A stretch of DNA of 64,000 nt, from assembly GCA_006384855.1 (NCBI GenBank), contig VCJN01001754.1, positions 124,001 through 188,000 of the forward strand, written 5' to 3'. A program made the translations under genes and the position numbers. Shown here piece by piece: positions 20,289 through 31,439 of this stretch (positions are counted from its first letter, which is position 1; every line of letters begins with the position of its first letter). The notes under the pieces were generated by a model, which saw only the letters and a program-made list of their open reading frames with translations, had not been told where the DNA came from and did not search any database. The stretch comes from Tetraselmis striata (lineage: Eukaryota; Chlorophyta; Chlorodendrophyceae; Chlorodendrales; Chlorodendraceae).

Positions 20289-21357
20289 TCACTTGGTGAC
20301 CTTGGCCTTGGCCTTGTCGGACGCTGTGGCTGTCGCTGCGGCCTTCCGCGCTGCAACGGCTTGCTCGCGTTGCTTGCGCCTCTCGGCGGACTCTGTGGGG
20401 GCGGGCTTGTCGGGGGTAGCCTTGGCGAACGCGGCCGCGGCACGGGCCTTGCCCGCGGCGGAAAGGCTGATCTCGAGGGTCTTGTCGTCGAACGCTCGGC
20501 GGAGTTGGTCGAGTTGCTCGGACACGGCGATGCGCCGTGGGGTGTAGAACTTTGCGTGGGCGAGCTCGGCGAAAACGCGGTCCGCATCTGTAGCCGTTGG
20601 TCCATTCTTGGCGAGCTGGAGGTAGCCCAACCGGGAACGGGTGGCCTCCTCCGTCGCCAAGTGGGTGCGGTAGCAGGCGCGGAGCTCGGCAAGGGCCGCA
20701 GCCTTGCTTGCCGGCGTAGCAGACTCGGTCGAAAGCGACTCCAAAGCGCCGCGCATCGCCTCGTTGGCGCAGCTACTGAAGAAGGCATAGCAGTCTAGGT
20801 GCAGGTATTCGTCGTACGCTGCCTGACTCCGCTTCTCCGCGAGGGCGCGGGCGGTGTCGTCGGTCAGGGTCCACATGCGGGGCTCGTCGACGTCGCGCGG
20901 GGGGCGCTCCAGACCGGGGGGGATGACTCGGCCGTAGTAGGCAAAGTCGACGTACTCGAGCTCGTCGTCGGGTGTGTCTAGCTCAGCAGGAAGGGGCTCT
21001 CGTGCTCCTTGCTCACCACCCTCGGGCGCAGGCGTGCCCGCCGGGTTGGCTGGCTGGGTGCCTTCGGGAGGAAGCGGGTTAGCGGGGGGGGGGGGGGGGG
21101 GGGGCGAGTCGAGCGAGCAAGGCAGCCGTAGCAGCCTCAAACTGCCTGGCCAGCCGCTTCTCCAGGGCTTCCGCTTGGGCCGTCAGGCGTTTTTCCAATT
21201 CCGCGACAGATGCCGCGGTGGCGCTGCCCGGGGCGTCGTCCACTAAGGCGTCTTCCGGTACATGGCGAGGGGGCATCCTGCTGTCGCGGGGTGGGGAAGG
21301 TGTAGCGTCTCGGGAGGCTGAGGCTCGGGTCCGAGTCGGCATAGAGTAAACTGACAC
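20289..21357 (-). pseudogene. Gag-like protein of the second DIRS element, split at a poly-C run
   Basis: The N-terminal part (MPTRTRASASRDATPSPPRD…) includes a coiled coil (AELEKRLTAQAEALEKRLARQ). It enters 21 consecutive C residues on the coding strand (21084-21104) and stops just after. The rest continues in another frame (PANPLPPEGTQPANP…, YVDFAYYGRVIPPGLERPPR, HLDCYAFFSSCANEAMRG) to a Lys/Ala-rich, probably nucleic-acid-binding tail (KAKAKVTK). A change of one or two bases in the run would restore a single frame. No zinc knuckle was seen, unlike the first element. Confidence 0.65.
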
Positions 21358-21386
21358 TCTGCTCGACTGCTAGAGTCGAGACTGCT

Positions 21387-21564
21387 TGCGCGAGCCGGTT
21401 GAGGCGAGCGCAAAGCAGAGAGTGCCGGTGCCCGAGGGTGGATCCCTCAGGTCGTAGTGCTGGTGCGGGCCGGCAGGCCTTAGTCCGTGCGCCGACCTCG
21501 GGGGTCGTGCGCAGTATAACATAGCTAATGTACTGTAAACCTCTAGATGACTACATCTGACCAT
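21387..21564. repeat. Split direct repeat B2 of the second DIRS-like element
   Basis: Nearly identical to 16809-16984 over ~176 bases (one visible substitution, AGTATAACAT versus AGTACAACAT). Confidence 0.9.
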
Positions 21565-22006
21565 ATATTTATGGTCAATGGGTACCGCCGCAGTACATGA
21601 GGCACCGTTTTCTATTACGGGCACCTAGGTATGAAGGGTTTACAAGATCACCCTAGCTAGCGTCATACCATGTTAAGCCCGCTGCTTGAAGATGCGCGCG
21701 ACGGGCGCATGAATAGAAATGCTCTTAATTAAATTAGGATACACAGGATGAGCCGACGCCCCCTCACAGCGCAGAGTATGCTAGAAATTTTCACTTCTAA
21801 TAATTGGGGGCACTCTCATGTTCTAAGAAACATGTATGGGGTTTCCTCAATTCCTAACGCACGGCTTTTCCGGCTACATGCGCTGCCAATTTAAAAAGTG
21901 ATACGGGTTGCTAGTTCACCCGTCCCTGCGCCCCTAAGTTAGTAGCGAAGGTAGACATAAAAGCAGGCGCTCTACAAGTTTCCCCTGCAAGACCTAAAGC
22001 ACTTAA
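21565..22006. other. Intergenic, no gene seen
   Basis: Mixed, fairly AT-balanced sequence without recognisable genes. Confidence 0.35.
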
Positions 22007-22354
22007 CTCTCACAGGTGAATACGGCCACCCTGGAGCTCAACGACATTGCCAACCCCCAACACGACATCACCACCTCTGTCGATCGCCACAACGCCTCGG
22101 CGGCCATCCTACACAACATCAAGAAACACTGGCCCCACATCACTGCAATCCCCACGGACCTACACCTCCGCTCCAAACGCAACAAGGCGGCAGGCAAGAC
22201 TGACCCCCGAGACATGACATCGGGCACCATCAAACTCATCCTCCCTTTAGAGCCCAGCATGCCGTTGAGGTCATCCGCATGCAGGCTGACCCACGTACCG
22301 CGACGGCGAACCGACTGTACACTACCACCGGTCAAGCCTCTCAACCCCGCATAG
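22007..22354 (+). pseudogene. Short coding-like frame of unknown family
   Basis: An acceptor-like CTCTCACAG is followed by a frame reading VNTATLELNDIANPQHDITT…, NIKKHWPHITAIPTDLHLRSK and DMTSGTIKLILPLEP, after which it loses coding character. The strand is C-rich and G-poor, like 42.9-45.1 kb. I do not recognise it; it could be an exon of an unknown gene or a piece of a mobile element. Confidence 0.3.
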
Positions 22355-23837
22355 ACGCTCCAGTTATCACAGTACCCGCGCCATCCGGGCCCTACGTGTT
22401 GGAGAATGTGCTCTGGCTATGGCACATGTTGCCCCAATAATGCTTATATGTTGATACGAGGATGGACGACATAGCGCGCGGTGCATGCAAGACCAATGCG
22501 AAGACTTAGTACATTAGTGTTCCTGCATTACAGTCAACAGTAGTATGAGCACGCTCGCAGCAGCTAGTTGCGCCATGCCGCCCCCGCGCGCACTTGCGCG
22601 CCTAGTGCGGCTTGCCTGCTGCTCGCCCCTTCGGGGCTGTGTAACCACTTTCTTTGTCTCCGCTGCTTGCCGCCTTGCTGCACCTCACTATTGCACCTCG
22701 CTCCGGGCGAGCTCTACACAAACATCCCTTCGGGGCTGCGATTAGGGGGGTTAAGGGCCCTCACACGTCAGAGCGTGTGCAGACATAGGTAGTCTACCTC
22801 ACTCCGAGGTAGTATCCTCGACCTCAAGAGGTCGAACGGCGCTTCAGGAGTCTTCAACATCCCCCGCCTCCCACAGCCGCACTCGCCGCTCCGCCAGTTT
22901 TCGCACAACTGCGGGGCTATTGGATGGGTAGGGTCGCAGTAGCAGCCCCGCCAACACGCAGACAGCGCCTTTGGCCCCATACAACCGGTCATCGGTAGGA
23001 GGGAAGCGGTCAGCATAGGCCACATGTGGTCTAGCAGGGGGAAGACGACAGGCCGAGCCGCAGGACAGACGCCAACAGCCGTACCCCGGAACGGCGTATG
23101 GGGCATCATGCGGTACATGTCGCGGGTAACGTAGCACACCACCGAGCGGTGGCCGAGAGGGCGGCATCATGGCCGGATGAGGCAGCAGCCGGCGCGTGCT
23201 AGCGCTGCAGCGCCCGCATGCCAACTGCCGACGCCGGGACAGCCACACTGGGGGGCGGAGCCGTGGGAAGGGGGGGGAGCTGCAGAATGGCGGCACGGGC
23301 CGCCGCTCGCGCGCCATGGAACACGTAGTGGCCCGAGCTCGGGCAGCCGGCTCGGAGGGCGCACCGCACATACACAGAGGGGTCGAAAGTCGCAGCGTAG
23401 GCGAGGTGCATGGCAGCTACCGCCGAGACGTCGGACTCCTTCCCGTGGTTCACGCGCGTGCACAGGGGGCCGGGCCGTTGGTAGTTGCGTCCGCCGCCGG
23501 CATCGCAACACCGGAACTGCCAGTCTACGCCCCCGCCGGGCGTCGAAGACCGCACCCGCGACGTCGCAACGCCGCGCGCCCACCACCACCACCGCCCCCG
23601 CTGGAACCGCGACCCACACGGCATACGCCCTAGCAGAGGGGCCTGGGGGGGAGGGGGGGGGGGGGGGGGGGGGGGGACGCCCCACGGTGCCGAACCCCCA
23701 CCGGCCACGCCACAGCCACAAGCCGGGAGTCGTTGGGGGATCGGTAATCCAATTCAAGGCCAGGGACAGAATTTCCAACACCCTGTAGGGTCGCGCGATT
23801 GGTTGGATCGCCGTCTAAAACACTGTCATAAACAGAC
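22355..23837. other. Unassigned region with poly-G tract and an F1 fragment
   Basis: Minus-strand frames at 22844-23371 (…AVVRKLAERRVRLWEAGDVED) and 23167-23781 are open but not recognised. A poly-G run of over 30 bases lies near 23641-23676, and the end block of repeat F1 lies at 23755-23835, abutting the pogo-like element. Confidence 0.4.
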
Positions 23838-23870
23838 TAGCGAGAAACGGCCCTATCTTCGACACATTTT
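23838..23870 (+). repeat. Left terminal inverted repeat of the pogo-like element
   Basis: About 25 of the first 29 bases match the reverse complement of the right end (26421-26449). Confidence 0.75.
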
Positions 23871-24365
23871 TGGCTTCCTGCCACCACCTGCCCTGCCACA
23901 GGACCCAGGAAGCAGCTGCAATGGCACAAACCCCACCGATCTAAGCCCTATAGTTGCCCTAGGTGTGGGCGGTCGGGCGTGGTCAACGGTGCTTGTGAAA
24001 GGGTTGCATGCCTATTGGCTAGCCGTGTGGGTCAGGGCAGGGGTGAAGTAACCTGGGCGGCCCTATCTTTCAACACTTTCGACATCTCCGCCGAGCCCGC
24101 CCTCTTTGCTGTGCTCGCCGCTCAATCCGCCTTAGTACTGCCCCCCCCCCCCCTCTGGTTCTGAGTCCGCGAGTCCGTATGCTGGGCTGGGGGACGCTTG
24201 ATGAGTGAGTGATGAAGGCGTACGAGGGCGGGATCTCGGGCCGGGGGGGGGGGGGGGGGCTGAACCTTACAAATTCGTAGCACCTACTTGCTACCAGTTC
24301 AGCCACTCGTCGTCCTCATCTATGTAGGCAGGGTTCAGCTCGTCCTCGCCCTGTCCCCCATCCTC

Positions 24366-26038
24366 CTATTCCTCCTCCTCTATCTCCTCCTCGCCTTCCT
24401 TACTGTCGCTGCTATCAAAAACGCTCATTTCGTCACGCGCATCTTGGCGCTCGCGCGCACTTGAATCTTGCCCTGCGGCGATCTTAACGTCCGCAACCTT
24501 GATGTGGGCACCTAACACACTTTGCTCAGCTTCAGCCACGGCTTCGTCTAACTTTGTCTTGCGGCACATGGCGTACGCCACCTCCTCCTCTGCCTTGTTT
24601 ACTTGCTGCTCCTTCTTTTCTTCTGCCTTCGCTGCTATCTCCAAGGCAGCGCCAACCCTCTGCAAACCTGCTGGCGTCACCTTCTTGGGTAGCTTGCTTG
24701 GGTTCGGGCTGGCCGCATGCTGCAGCATGCAAGGCTCCTTGGAGCGTTGCATGCGCGGGGTTGTCAGGGCTCTCTTCGCTGAGGGTTACAGTCAGCGCGC
24801 ACTCCGCCGCAATAACCCTGGTGTGCCCGCTGGATAAAAATCCACACATAAATGTAAGATTATAATTGCATGTTTACCATGCCATCTTTTGAGCTGGTAG
24901 AAGTCGCTAAGTGCAAGCTAGCTTACTCACCTGAAGTTGTCAATGATAAGCAATATTTTGCATGTGCGGCGTAGTTCCTCTGTGTAGGGCAGGAACACCG
25001 TCTCTACCCAGTAGTGGTAGAGGTCGCCGTCCATCCCCGCATTCTTCTGTGTTGTAAGCTCGGCGTCCCTCAGAATGGTGTTTGATAAGTCTAGCTCGTC
25101 CCACCAATCTGGCATGTTTTTCCCCTTCACAATAAAAAGATATGGAAGCTGTGTACCATCATCAGCGACAATGAGAGGTAGAATAGTGATGGAGAACCGC
25201 GATGCGTTCTGCAACGTGTGTGTTCGCTTGGCCCCCTTCCTGGTGATGACCCGCTCCACTCTCCCATATCAGGTCTAAAAGAGGTCTCATCTAGATTGAA
25301 GATTCGGCTAGGTTCCATCGGACCATGTTCTTTCTCAAATTCAGCGATGGCATTGTATAGTGTGAGCATATCCTTTCTGGTTACAAGCCATCGCTTGGGG
25401 TCTAAGCGGTCAGCTACCCGCGCACGCAGGTCAGGGTGGCGGCGCATGAAACCGCGAAACCATTTTCTAGACATCTTCCCTCGTTTGATCCAGATCTTGG
25501 CGACATGGTCTTTATCATAGCCATGGCTATTAATGATGTCCAGCGCGTGCTTCTTGACGGCTCGCTTGCATAGTGCCAGCCCACGGCATGCCCAGATCAG
25601 GACGCACTTTGCCAGCGACGATTCGTCCCCACGAGTCATGGTTGTTGGGCGGGTTCCCGCAGCAACAACATGAGTCTTGCCCTGTTTCCTAGCCTCTCTT
25701 GCCCTCTTGACAGCATCGATAAGCGTCGTTCTGTTCACGCCATAGCTCTCTGCAGCTTTGGCCGGCTTTTCGACACCAGCAAGAACAAGTTTGACAGCAT
25801 GCTCCAGCGCGCGCTTCGCCTTCTCACCGACGTTGTAGTCACCTCGAGCGTTAGAGGGGTCACTCGACTGACTGAGGGGTTCTTTAAGGGGGCGACCTCG
25901 CCCACGTTTTGCGTCGATGGCGGCCTTGCGGGTTGCCGTGTGCTTCTTGGGTGGGCGGCCAGACGAGCGCGCTGAGAATTGTCCCGACCTTTCCCTCGTA
26001 CGACCGCGCATCGCGGCGCGCAATGGCCCACCCGCCAT
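24366..26038 (-). pseudogene. Pogo-like transposase, frameshifted and missing its third catalytic acid
   Basis: The start is ambiguous (Met codons near 26038 and 26011). Order along the protein: AT-hook-like basic segments (RGRGRPLKEP), a psq/CENP-B-type helix-turn-helix (AKAAESYGVNRTTLIDAVKRA), a second DNA-binding domain (KMSRKWFRGFMRRHPDLRAR) and the first catalytic Asp in IFNLDETSF. A one-base frame change follows at about 25259-25262, then ERVITRKGAKRTHTLQ and FIVKGKNMPDWW. A probable intron (GTGAGT at 24927 down to ATCCAG near 24832) restores the second catalytic Asp context LLIIDNFSGHT. Shortly after, the frame changes again and an acidic tail (EEEIEEEE) ends the gene at 24366. The segment that should carry the third acidic residue is absent, so the enzyme is expected to be inactive. 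Confidence 0.78.
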
Positions 26039-26394
26039 CGAGCTGGCTGACTGGCGAGCTGGCTGTGTCGTCCCCCAGGGACTTGGGCAGCCCCGCCCCG
26101 CCTTGACCGACCACCACAACCTCTAAGCGGCACTGCAAGGACGGTGGTGAGAGTTAGTGGCGACGCACGGTCACGTGCAGCCGGATGATTCTAATGTGTT
26201 GAAACGCGCGCCCGTATTTATTTTCCCGCGACCCGGAAAAAAAAGCTGACCCCCATCGCTTCACCCCTGCTTGGCACACACCAGGAAAGTCCATCCGGGG
26301 CGGTCCTCCGCCCTAAGGTAGCCCTACTCAAGGGCTATCGGACGCGCCATAGACAGCTCCTAGTAGTGGCCCAACGGCTGGACAGCTAGGGCTT

Positions 26395-26449
26395 CTAGGG
26401 AAAGTGTTGAAAGATAGGGCATGTTGAAAGATAGGGCCTTTTCTCACTA
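26395..26449 (-). repeat. Right terminal inverted repeats of the pogo-like element (outer and inner)
   Basis: Contains two copies of GAAAGATAGGGC in a row. The outer one pairs with the left end at 23838 and the inner one with 24058-24085. Confidence 0.75.
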
Positions 26450-28125
26450 TTTGGCCGTGCCGCCCTGACGTACCCGATGCTGATGTCACTATATTTATTT
26501 TGTAATTTTATGATAATAGACGAATAATGTTGTAGCGACAAAGTGAAGTCGGAAAGTACTATCTGTACTGTTCATTCCGGGACTCCAACCGCGTCCTGTA
26601 TTTTTCCTTCTCCATACGGCGGCAATGAGTGTGCCGTGCGCCGCCGCGCCGCCGGCCGGCGGCAGCAGCATCGCCATATCTACTCCATCCGCATGTACAG
26701 GTACCGGTAGCTGTCGTACTACCGAGGCCGCGATCCTGCTCGTCGTCATCATACCTATACGGGCACTGCAACCGGCATCACGAGCAGCGCATCTGCCAGC
26801 AGCAGCAGCAACTACCCTGTACACCGCGCAGCACCCGCCACCGTCCTGCTACCGGTACGGGTACGTCCGTCCCCGCCCGAATTGCCCGTGCCCGTGCCCG
26901 TAGTGCTGCCGTGCCCGTGCTCGGTCATGGGTCCTCGCCCGTCGCTTCGTCGTTCTCACCCGGCGTCTCCTCCAGCGGTACTTGTCCCTGGCCCGCGAGC
27001 CACGTGAGCCGCCCTGGCTGCTGCCCGCGTGCTACGTCACCCCCTCGTCGCCCCTCGCCCCCTCGCTGCCGGCTTGCCATGGCTGATTCACCCTCTCCCC
27101 CTGACACCTACCGAGGGTGTTTCTGACACGATGGTTCTGCAAGCGGCAGTCGCTATCGTCCCGCTCGCCCGCGAGCCAGGTTAGGGTCGAGGATGGGTGG
27201 TCACGCGGCACAGAGGTACCCGCAATCCGCCGCCCCTTCCCGAAGTTGCTGTGTTGGTTATGTTGTAGGGGTTGGGAGGATAGAACACCACTCACAATTG
27301 GTCACCCGATGACACGCCGTGCAGCACACACAACACTCTCATCTCCCGAGCGCTGGCCGTACACCGCCTACCGGTAGGGTACGTAGCTTTCTCTGTAGCG
27401 GTCCCCTGGCCGCCTCTCCGGCTGCTCTCCGCCTTTCCGCCGGCAGGTACGCATGCACTTACCGTCGCCGGCCTCGGGTGCAGTTTATTTGACAAGGCTC
27501 CCGGTGCAATGCCCCCGGCCGTCGTCGCGGGACCTGCTGTACCCATGGGTCCAGTTTACCACCACGACGGGCGAGCCCTATGCGACGATATGCGCGCGAC
27601 CCGGCCAGCGGGTGCAGTGTCACTTTCACACACGGGAAATACGGCCACCGAGAAACCACACGCGAACTACCCGCCCGGAACGGATGCGCGTTTCTGACGC
27701 TGTCGTATCGACGACATCCTCGAAGTTGCCGACAGCGCTCCTGCCTGTGTTCGAACAGTCAAGCTGACAGTATCACCTCTTGTCTGTTTTGTTGCGCAGG
27801 TTTGACCTGCGACACGACGGACGCCGGCATGTCTCCGGCCACCCCCAAGCGAGGTGAGCCGCCGTGAGCCAACGAGTCGGAAAGACGCGAGTGCGGCCGT
27901 CGAGCAACTTCGCAACTCCCGGACAGCAACTATGCGATATCTCGCTGCAATTAAAATGACACCCCCATCCTGTTACGAAAATGGGAAAAAAATAAAGTTG
28001 TATCGAGTAGACCTACCTGGTAGCGGTTCCTTGCCTTCGTTCTTCTTCGCGGCGGCCTATACCAATGCAGACAGTCGCTGACGACGTTCATTTCCGATGT
28101 ACGTACTGTCCCTCCGCTGTTAGCA
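26450..28125. other. Unassigned upstream region of the SBP gene
   Basis: No recognisable product. Several frames near 26600-27700 are Arg/Pro-rich and uninformative. A further 5' exon of the SBP gene probably lies here, because the first recognised exon starts after an acceptor-like TTAGCAG without an ATG. Confidence 0.35.
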
Positions 28126-29502
28126 GTGACCGGCGGCTGCCAAGTGCCCGGCTGCCTTGACGACCTCAGCCTCGACAGCAACTACAACAGGCGCTACAAG
28201 ATATGCGACATGCACCGAAAGGACTACTCCGTCAACGTGAACGGCCTGCCGATGCGCTTCTGCCAGCAGTGCGCGCGCCTGCAGCCCACCTACGACTTCG
28301 TCGACGGGCGCCGCAGCTGCCAGTCCCGCCTCGAGATTCACAACAAGAGGTGCGGGGCTCCCCGGCTGCAGGACACCAACAAAGCGATGACTGTTATCGC
28401 TCGCACACCTCCTTTCAACAATGGGATGGTACCTGTGGGTGATGTTTTACTTTTGATTCTGACAGCCTGCATATGTGTTGCTGTGCCCGCCAGGCGCGGC
28501 CAGGGCGCCGCAGAACGCCAGGTGCGCACTGGGCAGGCGCAGTCACTGCAGTGCCAGGTGCCTGGCTGCACGGAGGACCTCATCAGGCACAAAGCGTACA
28601 ATCAGCGCTACAAGATCTGCCCGGGCCACCGAGCAATGCCCTACCTCGACATCCACGGGGAGCAGAAGCGCTTCTGCCAGCAGTGCGCGCGCCTGCAGCC
28701 GGTGCAGGACTTTGACGGCAGCCGCCGCAGCTGCCGCACCAAGCTGGAGAAGCACAACAACCGGCGCCTGCAGCTCAAGCAGTCCCTGGAGCCCGGCGTG
28801 GGCAGCAACCCAAACGCCGCCGCCAAGTTTGTGTGCCAGGTGGCCTCATGCCAGCAGGACCTTGCCCCCCTCAAGCTGTACAACATCCGCTACAAGGTCT
28901 GCAGCGACCACCTTGCCGCGGCGGAGGTGCTGATGTCGGATGGCACCCTGCAGCGCTTCTGCCAGCAGTGCGCGCGCTTTCAGCCCGTGCAGGACTTTGA
29001 CGGCCTTAAGAAGAGCTGCCGCGCACGCCTCGAGAAGCACAATGAGCGCCGGCGGCAGTCGGCCGCCCAGGAGGGCGAGCCCATGGTGATGGTGGACCCC
29101 ATCAGGGTCAACCAGGAGGCCATCCTCAAGGCGCAGATGGAGGGGATGCCGAAGCCCGACATGGGGGGGCAGACAGAGACCGGCCCAATGGCGGCGTTCC
29201 TGCACACCATGCCCCCCCCCGTCGCCACCCCGGAGCCCAAGGGCCGCCGCGGCCGCGGCCGTGGCCGGGGCCGGGGCCGGGGGCGCGGCAAGGGTGGCCG
29301 TGGCAACAAGGATGCTGTCGAGCCCGACCCCGTCCCCAGCCTGCACGCGCTGATGGCCCACCGCGGCACCGGCCACAAGGCCACCAAGGCGGAGATGGAC
29401 CAGGCGCAGTGGCATCTGCAGGCCATGATCCAAGCCAACGGCAATGACCCTGCCTACCTGGCACAGCAGCTCATGGGCGTGATGGCCGAGATGGGGAAGT
29501 GA
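28126..29502 (+). CDS. Protein with three tandem SBP-box domains, 5' end incomplete
   Basis: The product is a probable nuclear transcription factor. SBP domains start at the Cys of CQVPGC (28138), CQVPGC (28552) and CQVASC (28834). Each has the first zinc site (C-x4-C … C-x2-H, as in RYKICDMH) and the basic nuclear-import segment (RRSCRTKLEKHNNRR, KKSCRARLEKHNERRRQ). In all three the canonical FCQQCxRFH is FCQQCARLQ or FCQQCARFQ: Gln (28282-28284, 28696-28698, 28981-28983) stands where the second zinc site normally has His. A probable in-frame intron (about 28349-28492, GTGCGG to GCCAG) lies between domains 1 and 2; without it the protein would carry a hydrophobic stretch LLLILTACICVAV. The C-terminal part has a (GR)n RNA-binding-like run (RRGRGRGRGRGRGRGK) and an Ala/Gln-rich end. 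The start lies upstream; 458 residues are visible if nothing is spliced. Confidence 0.88.
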   Translation: MTGGCQVPGCLDDLSLDSNYNRRYKICDMHRKDYSVNVNGLPMRFCQQCARLQPTYDFVDGRRSCQSRLEIHNKRCGAPRLQDTNKAMTVIARTPPFNNGMVPVGDVLLLILTACICVAVPARRGQGAAERQVRTGQAQSLQCQVPGCTEDLIRHKAYNQRYKICPGHRAMPYLDIHGEQKRFCQQCARLQPVQDFDGSRRSCRTKLEKHNNRRLQLKQSLEPGVGSNPNAAAKFVCQVASCQQDLAPLKLYNIRYKVCSDHLAAAEVLMSDGTLQRFCQQCARFQPVQDFDGLKKSCRARLEKHNERRRQSAAQEGEPMVMVDPIRVNQEAILKAQMEGMPKPDMGGQTETGPMAAFLHTMPPPVATPEPKGRRGRGRGRGRGRGRGKGGRGNKDAVEPDPVPSLHALMAHRGTGHKATKAEMDQAQWHLQAMIQANGNDPAYLAQQLMGVMAEMGK

Positions 29503-29648
29503 AGCGGCAACCCTGCGGTACGCCGCCGCCCTCGAGCGCTTTGATTCCTCCCTCATCCTCTGCCGTGTACATACATTCGCCCAGATCCTCTAGCTCCCCG
29601 CGGCCCTGATCAAGCTCCTCTGATTTCTTCAAGCAGCCCAAGCTGTAT

Positions 29649-29653
29649 TGTAA
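29649..29653 (+). terminator. Putative polyadenylation signal TGTAA (SBP gene)
   Basis: TGTAA about 150 bases after the SBP stop codon. Confidence 0.5.
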
Positions 29654-31184
29654 ATGTATAGGACTAGCAGCCCGGTCATGCCTATTTGCACCCATGCCTG
29701 CATCGGGCACATCAGTTCCCGGTCTCTTGCCATATGTAAACAGATATCTTTGATGGTTTCACTCCTAGTTTTCACAGTTGGTTTTGAGTCAGTGATTGAG
29801 CGGTGGCTAGTTGGCCAAGGGGCCAATTCCCATGCACCGCATGCACCAATCCACACATGCACCGCATGGAGAGTATACAGACATTTCTGCTTCCTATCTG
29901 CGCAGCCATGCTCAATGTCCTGTGCGTGTTCATGTTATTATCCAGGCACCCCACAATTGTCCGTCATTTGAAAATATGCTGAAGTCCGGGATCTGCGAGA
30001 CACGCAAATCAAGGCATTCTTACAATTTCCTCAAAGAACCTCAAGTGAGGGTGGTCGTGTGGTCAGACACAAAAAGATAGGATCAAAATCGAATCTCTTC
30101 GGTATCCAATCAAAACGGATTCCTTGGCATGTTTTAGATGCATGGAGCGCAACTTGCTGACCCAAGTTCTCAGAGTGAAGGATTGAAACCTCATGACAAT
30201 GACACACGTACGGCAATGTCATTTCCTTTCTCCCTCAGCATCTGAAAATATTCGAAGCGAGATCCGGTGCTGCAACGTGAGCGCGCTCCAGCCGCCTTTC
30301 ACAAGCGCATGAAGGCCCTTCATCACAGCCAAGGAGTGGCCATTTCTGCCGGGACGTAGATGGGTGCTGCGTTTGAAACTATACGTGTCCCAACTACCTG
30401 CGCGACCGTGTGGAAGTAAACTGCCTGCTTGCACCCTGTCATTGCCATGCATGCTCTGTAGGCAGATGGTTTGAAATGGTATTGCGGCAGCGCATCACCA
30501 GGATCCATGTCCAACGAATCTCGGCACACTGGCGTTTGGCATGTTCCTCAGAAAGTGCCAGTTCATGGTGTGCAGTTGGTGGCATACATTGGATGTTGTG
30601 GTGTCATAGTAGCCCTTCATCAATCGTATGTGCAGGAGTCCTCCTGCTCTGCCATCTAGTATACCTCTGCCCTGTTTCATCTCGAGGGACTGCGCAGAAT
30701 CATTCATGCAGCGTCCACATTAAGCTTTGGTTCAACAGTATCATAGCGAGCCCCTAGGCACAGAGCGCCATATTGCTAGGCGGGTGTCAAGGCGACAAAA
30801 ATCTGCGGCTTGCTATATATGCAGACGAATTCTGTTGACTGGTATAAAAATGCCAAGAGTCATGCACAATTACGAATAATGAAAGACACCGCCATTGAAA
30901 ATTCTGAATTTCTGATGTCCGGTGGATGTATATGGATTCTCAAGAGGTGCCAAACACCTGAAATAAGTCCGAAATTTGCACGACTTGACACCGCCCATAA
31001 GCTGCATTCACTCAGTAATCCTTAGCAGCAGGTGTGCGTAGTATATTCGCAGTACATCTAGTTCTAGTGGATGGGGTGTGGACTTGTGGCGAGGAAATAT
31101 CCAACTTGGGTCGCAGTCTCATTATTCCCGGATGACGTTGACGAATTTTATAGCTCCGTCAATATTATCATTTAATATACAGAA
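29654..31184. other. Intergenic, no gene seen
   Basis: Lower-GC sequence with short unrelated frames on both strands. No repeats or RNA genes recognised. Confidence 0.4.
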
Positions 31185-31230
31185 TTTTATTTTGGTGATT
31201 TCCGATATCGCCTTCTGCGGCTAGCTCATG
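31185..31230 (-). repeat. Interspersed repeat F4, copy on minus strand
   Basis: The reverse complement contains ATGAGCTAGC and GAAGGCGATATCGGAAATCA, as at 35512-35556, 56262-56300 and 56822-56862. Confidence 0.75.
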
Positions 31231-31439
31231 TAATTATATATACAAAAATTAACTCGGAGTTAATTAAGGATTACATAATCCTTATTATATGTATAGTACG
31301 TATATATTCCCCCTAGAAGTCGTGCCCGATACGTATCTGTCCGTATCGCCACGTCAGCACCGGCAGTGCCGACCGCCGAGTGTTATAAAAGTAAAGTTCG
31401 ACCGCCGAGCGTTTACAGTGGCGCACTTACAAGATATAA

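Larger units (their letters stand above)
16686..21564 (-). mobile_element. Longer DIRS/Pat-like retroelement with inactivating lesions
   Basis: The element has split direct repeats A1 (about 16686-16725), B1 (16809-16984), A2 (from 16985) and B2 (21387-21564), the same architecture as the element at 9-12.6 kb but unrelated in sequence. Reading leftward it codes for a gag-like protein with a coiled coil, a reverse transcriptase/RNase H polyprotein and a tyrosine recombinase in a different frame. Lesions are a frame change at a 21-G tract in gag, a TAA in the RT leader and a TGA after RNase H. B1 and B2 are nearly identical, so insertion was probably recent. Confidence 0.88.
23838..26449 (-). 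mobile_element. Defective pogo-like (Tc1/mariner superfamily) DNA transposon
   Basis: Terminal inverted repeats: the left end reads TAGCGAGAAACGGCCCTATC (from 23838), and the right end, reverse-complemented from 26449, reads TAGTGAGAAAAGGCCCTATC. Both begin with TA, as expected for insertion at TA. A second inverted pair (CCCTATCTTTCAACACTTTC) lies inside each end, at about 24061 and 26397-26418. Between them a leftward gene encodes a CENP-B/pogo-type transposase with lesions. Confidence 0.8.

Noticed and set aside
23167-23788. Pro- or Gly-rich frames on both strands over a poly-G tract
   Set aside because: Homopolymer and GC content explain the openness; no domain on either strand.
28846-29556. 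236-codon minus-strand frame over the SBP gene
   Set aside because: Antisense to the SBP domains; low-complexity Ala/Leu content.
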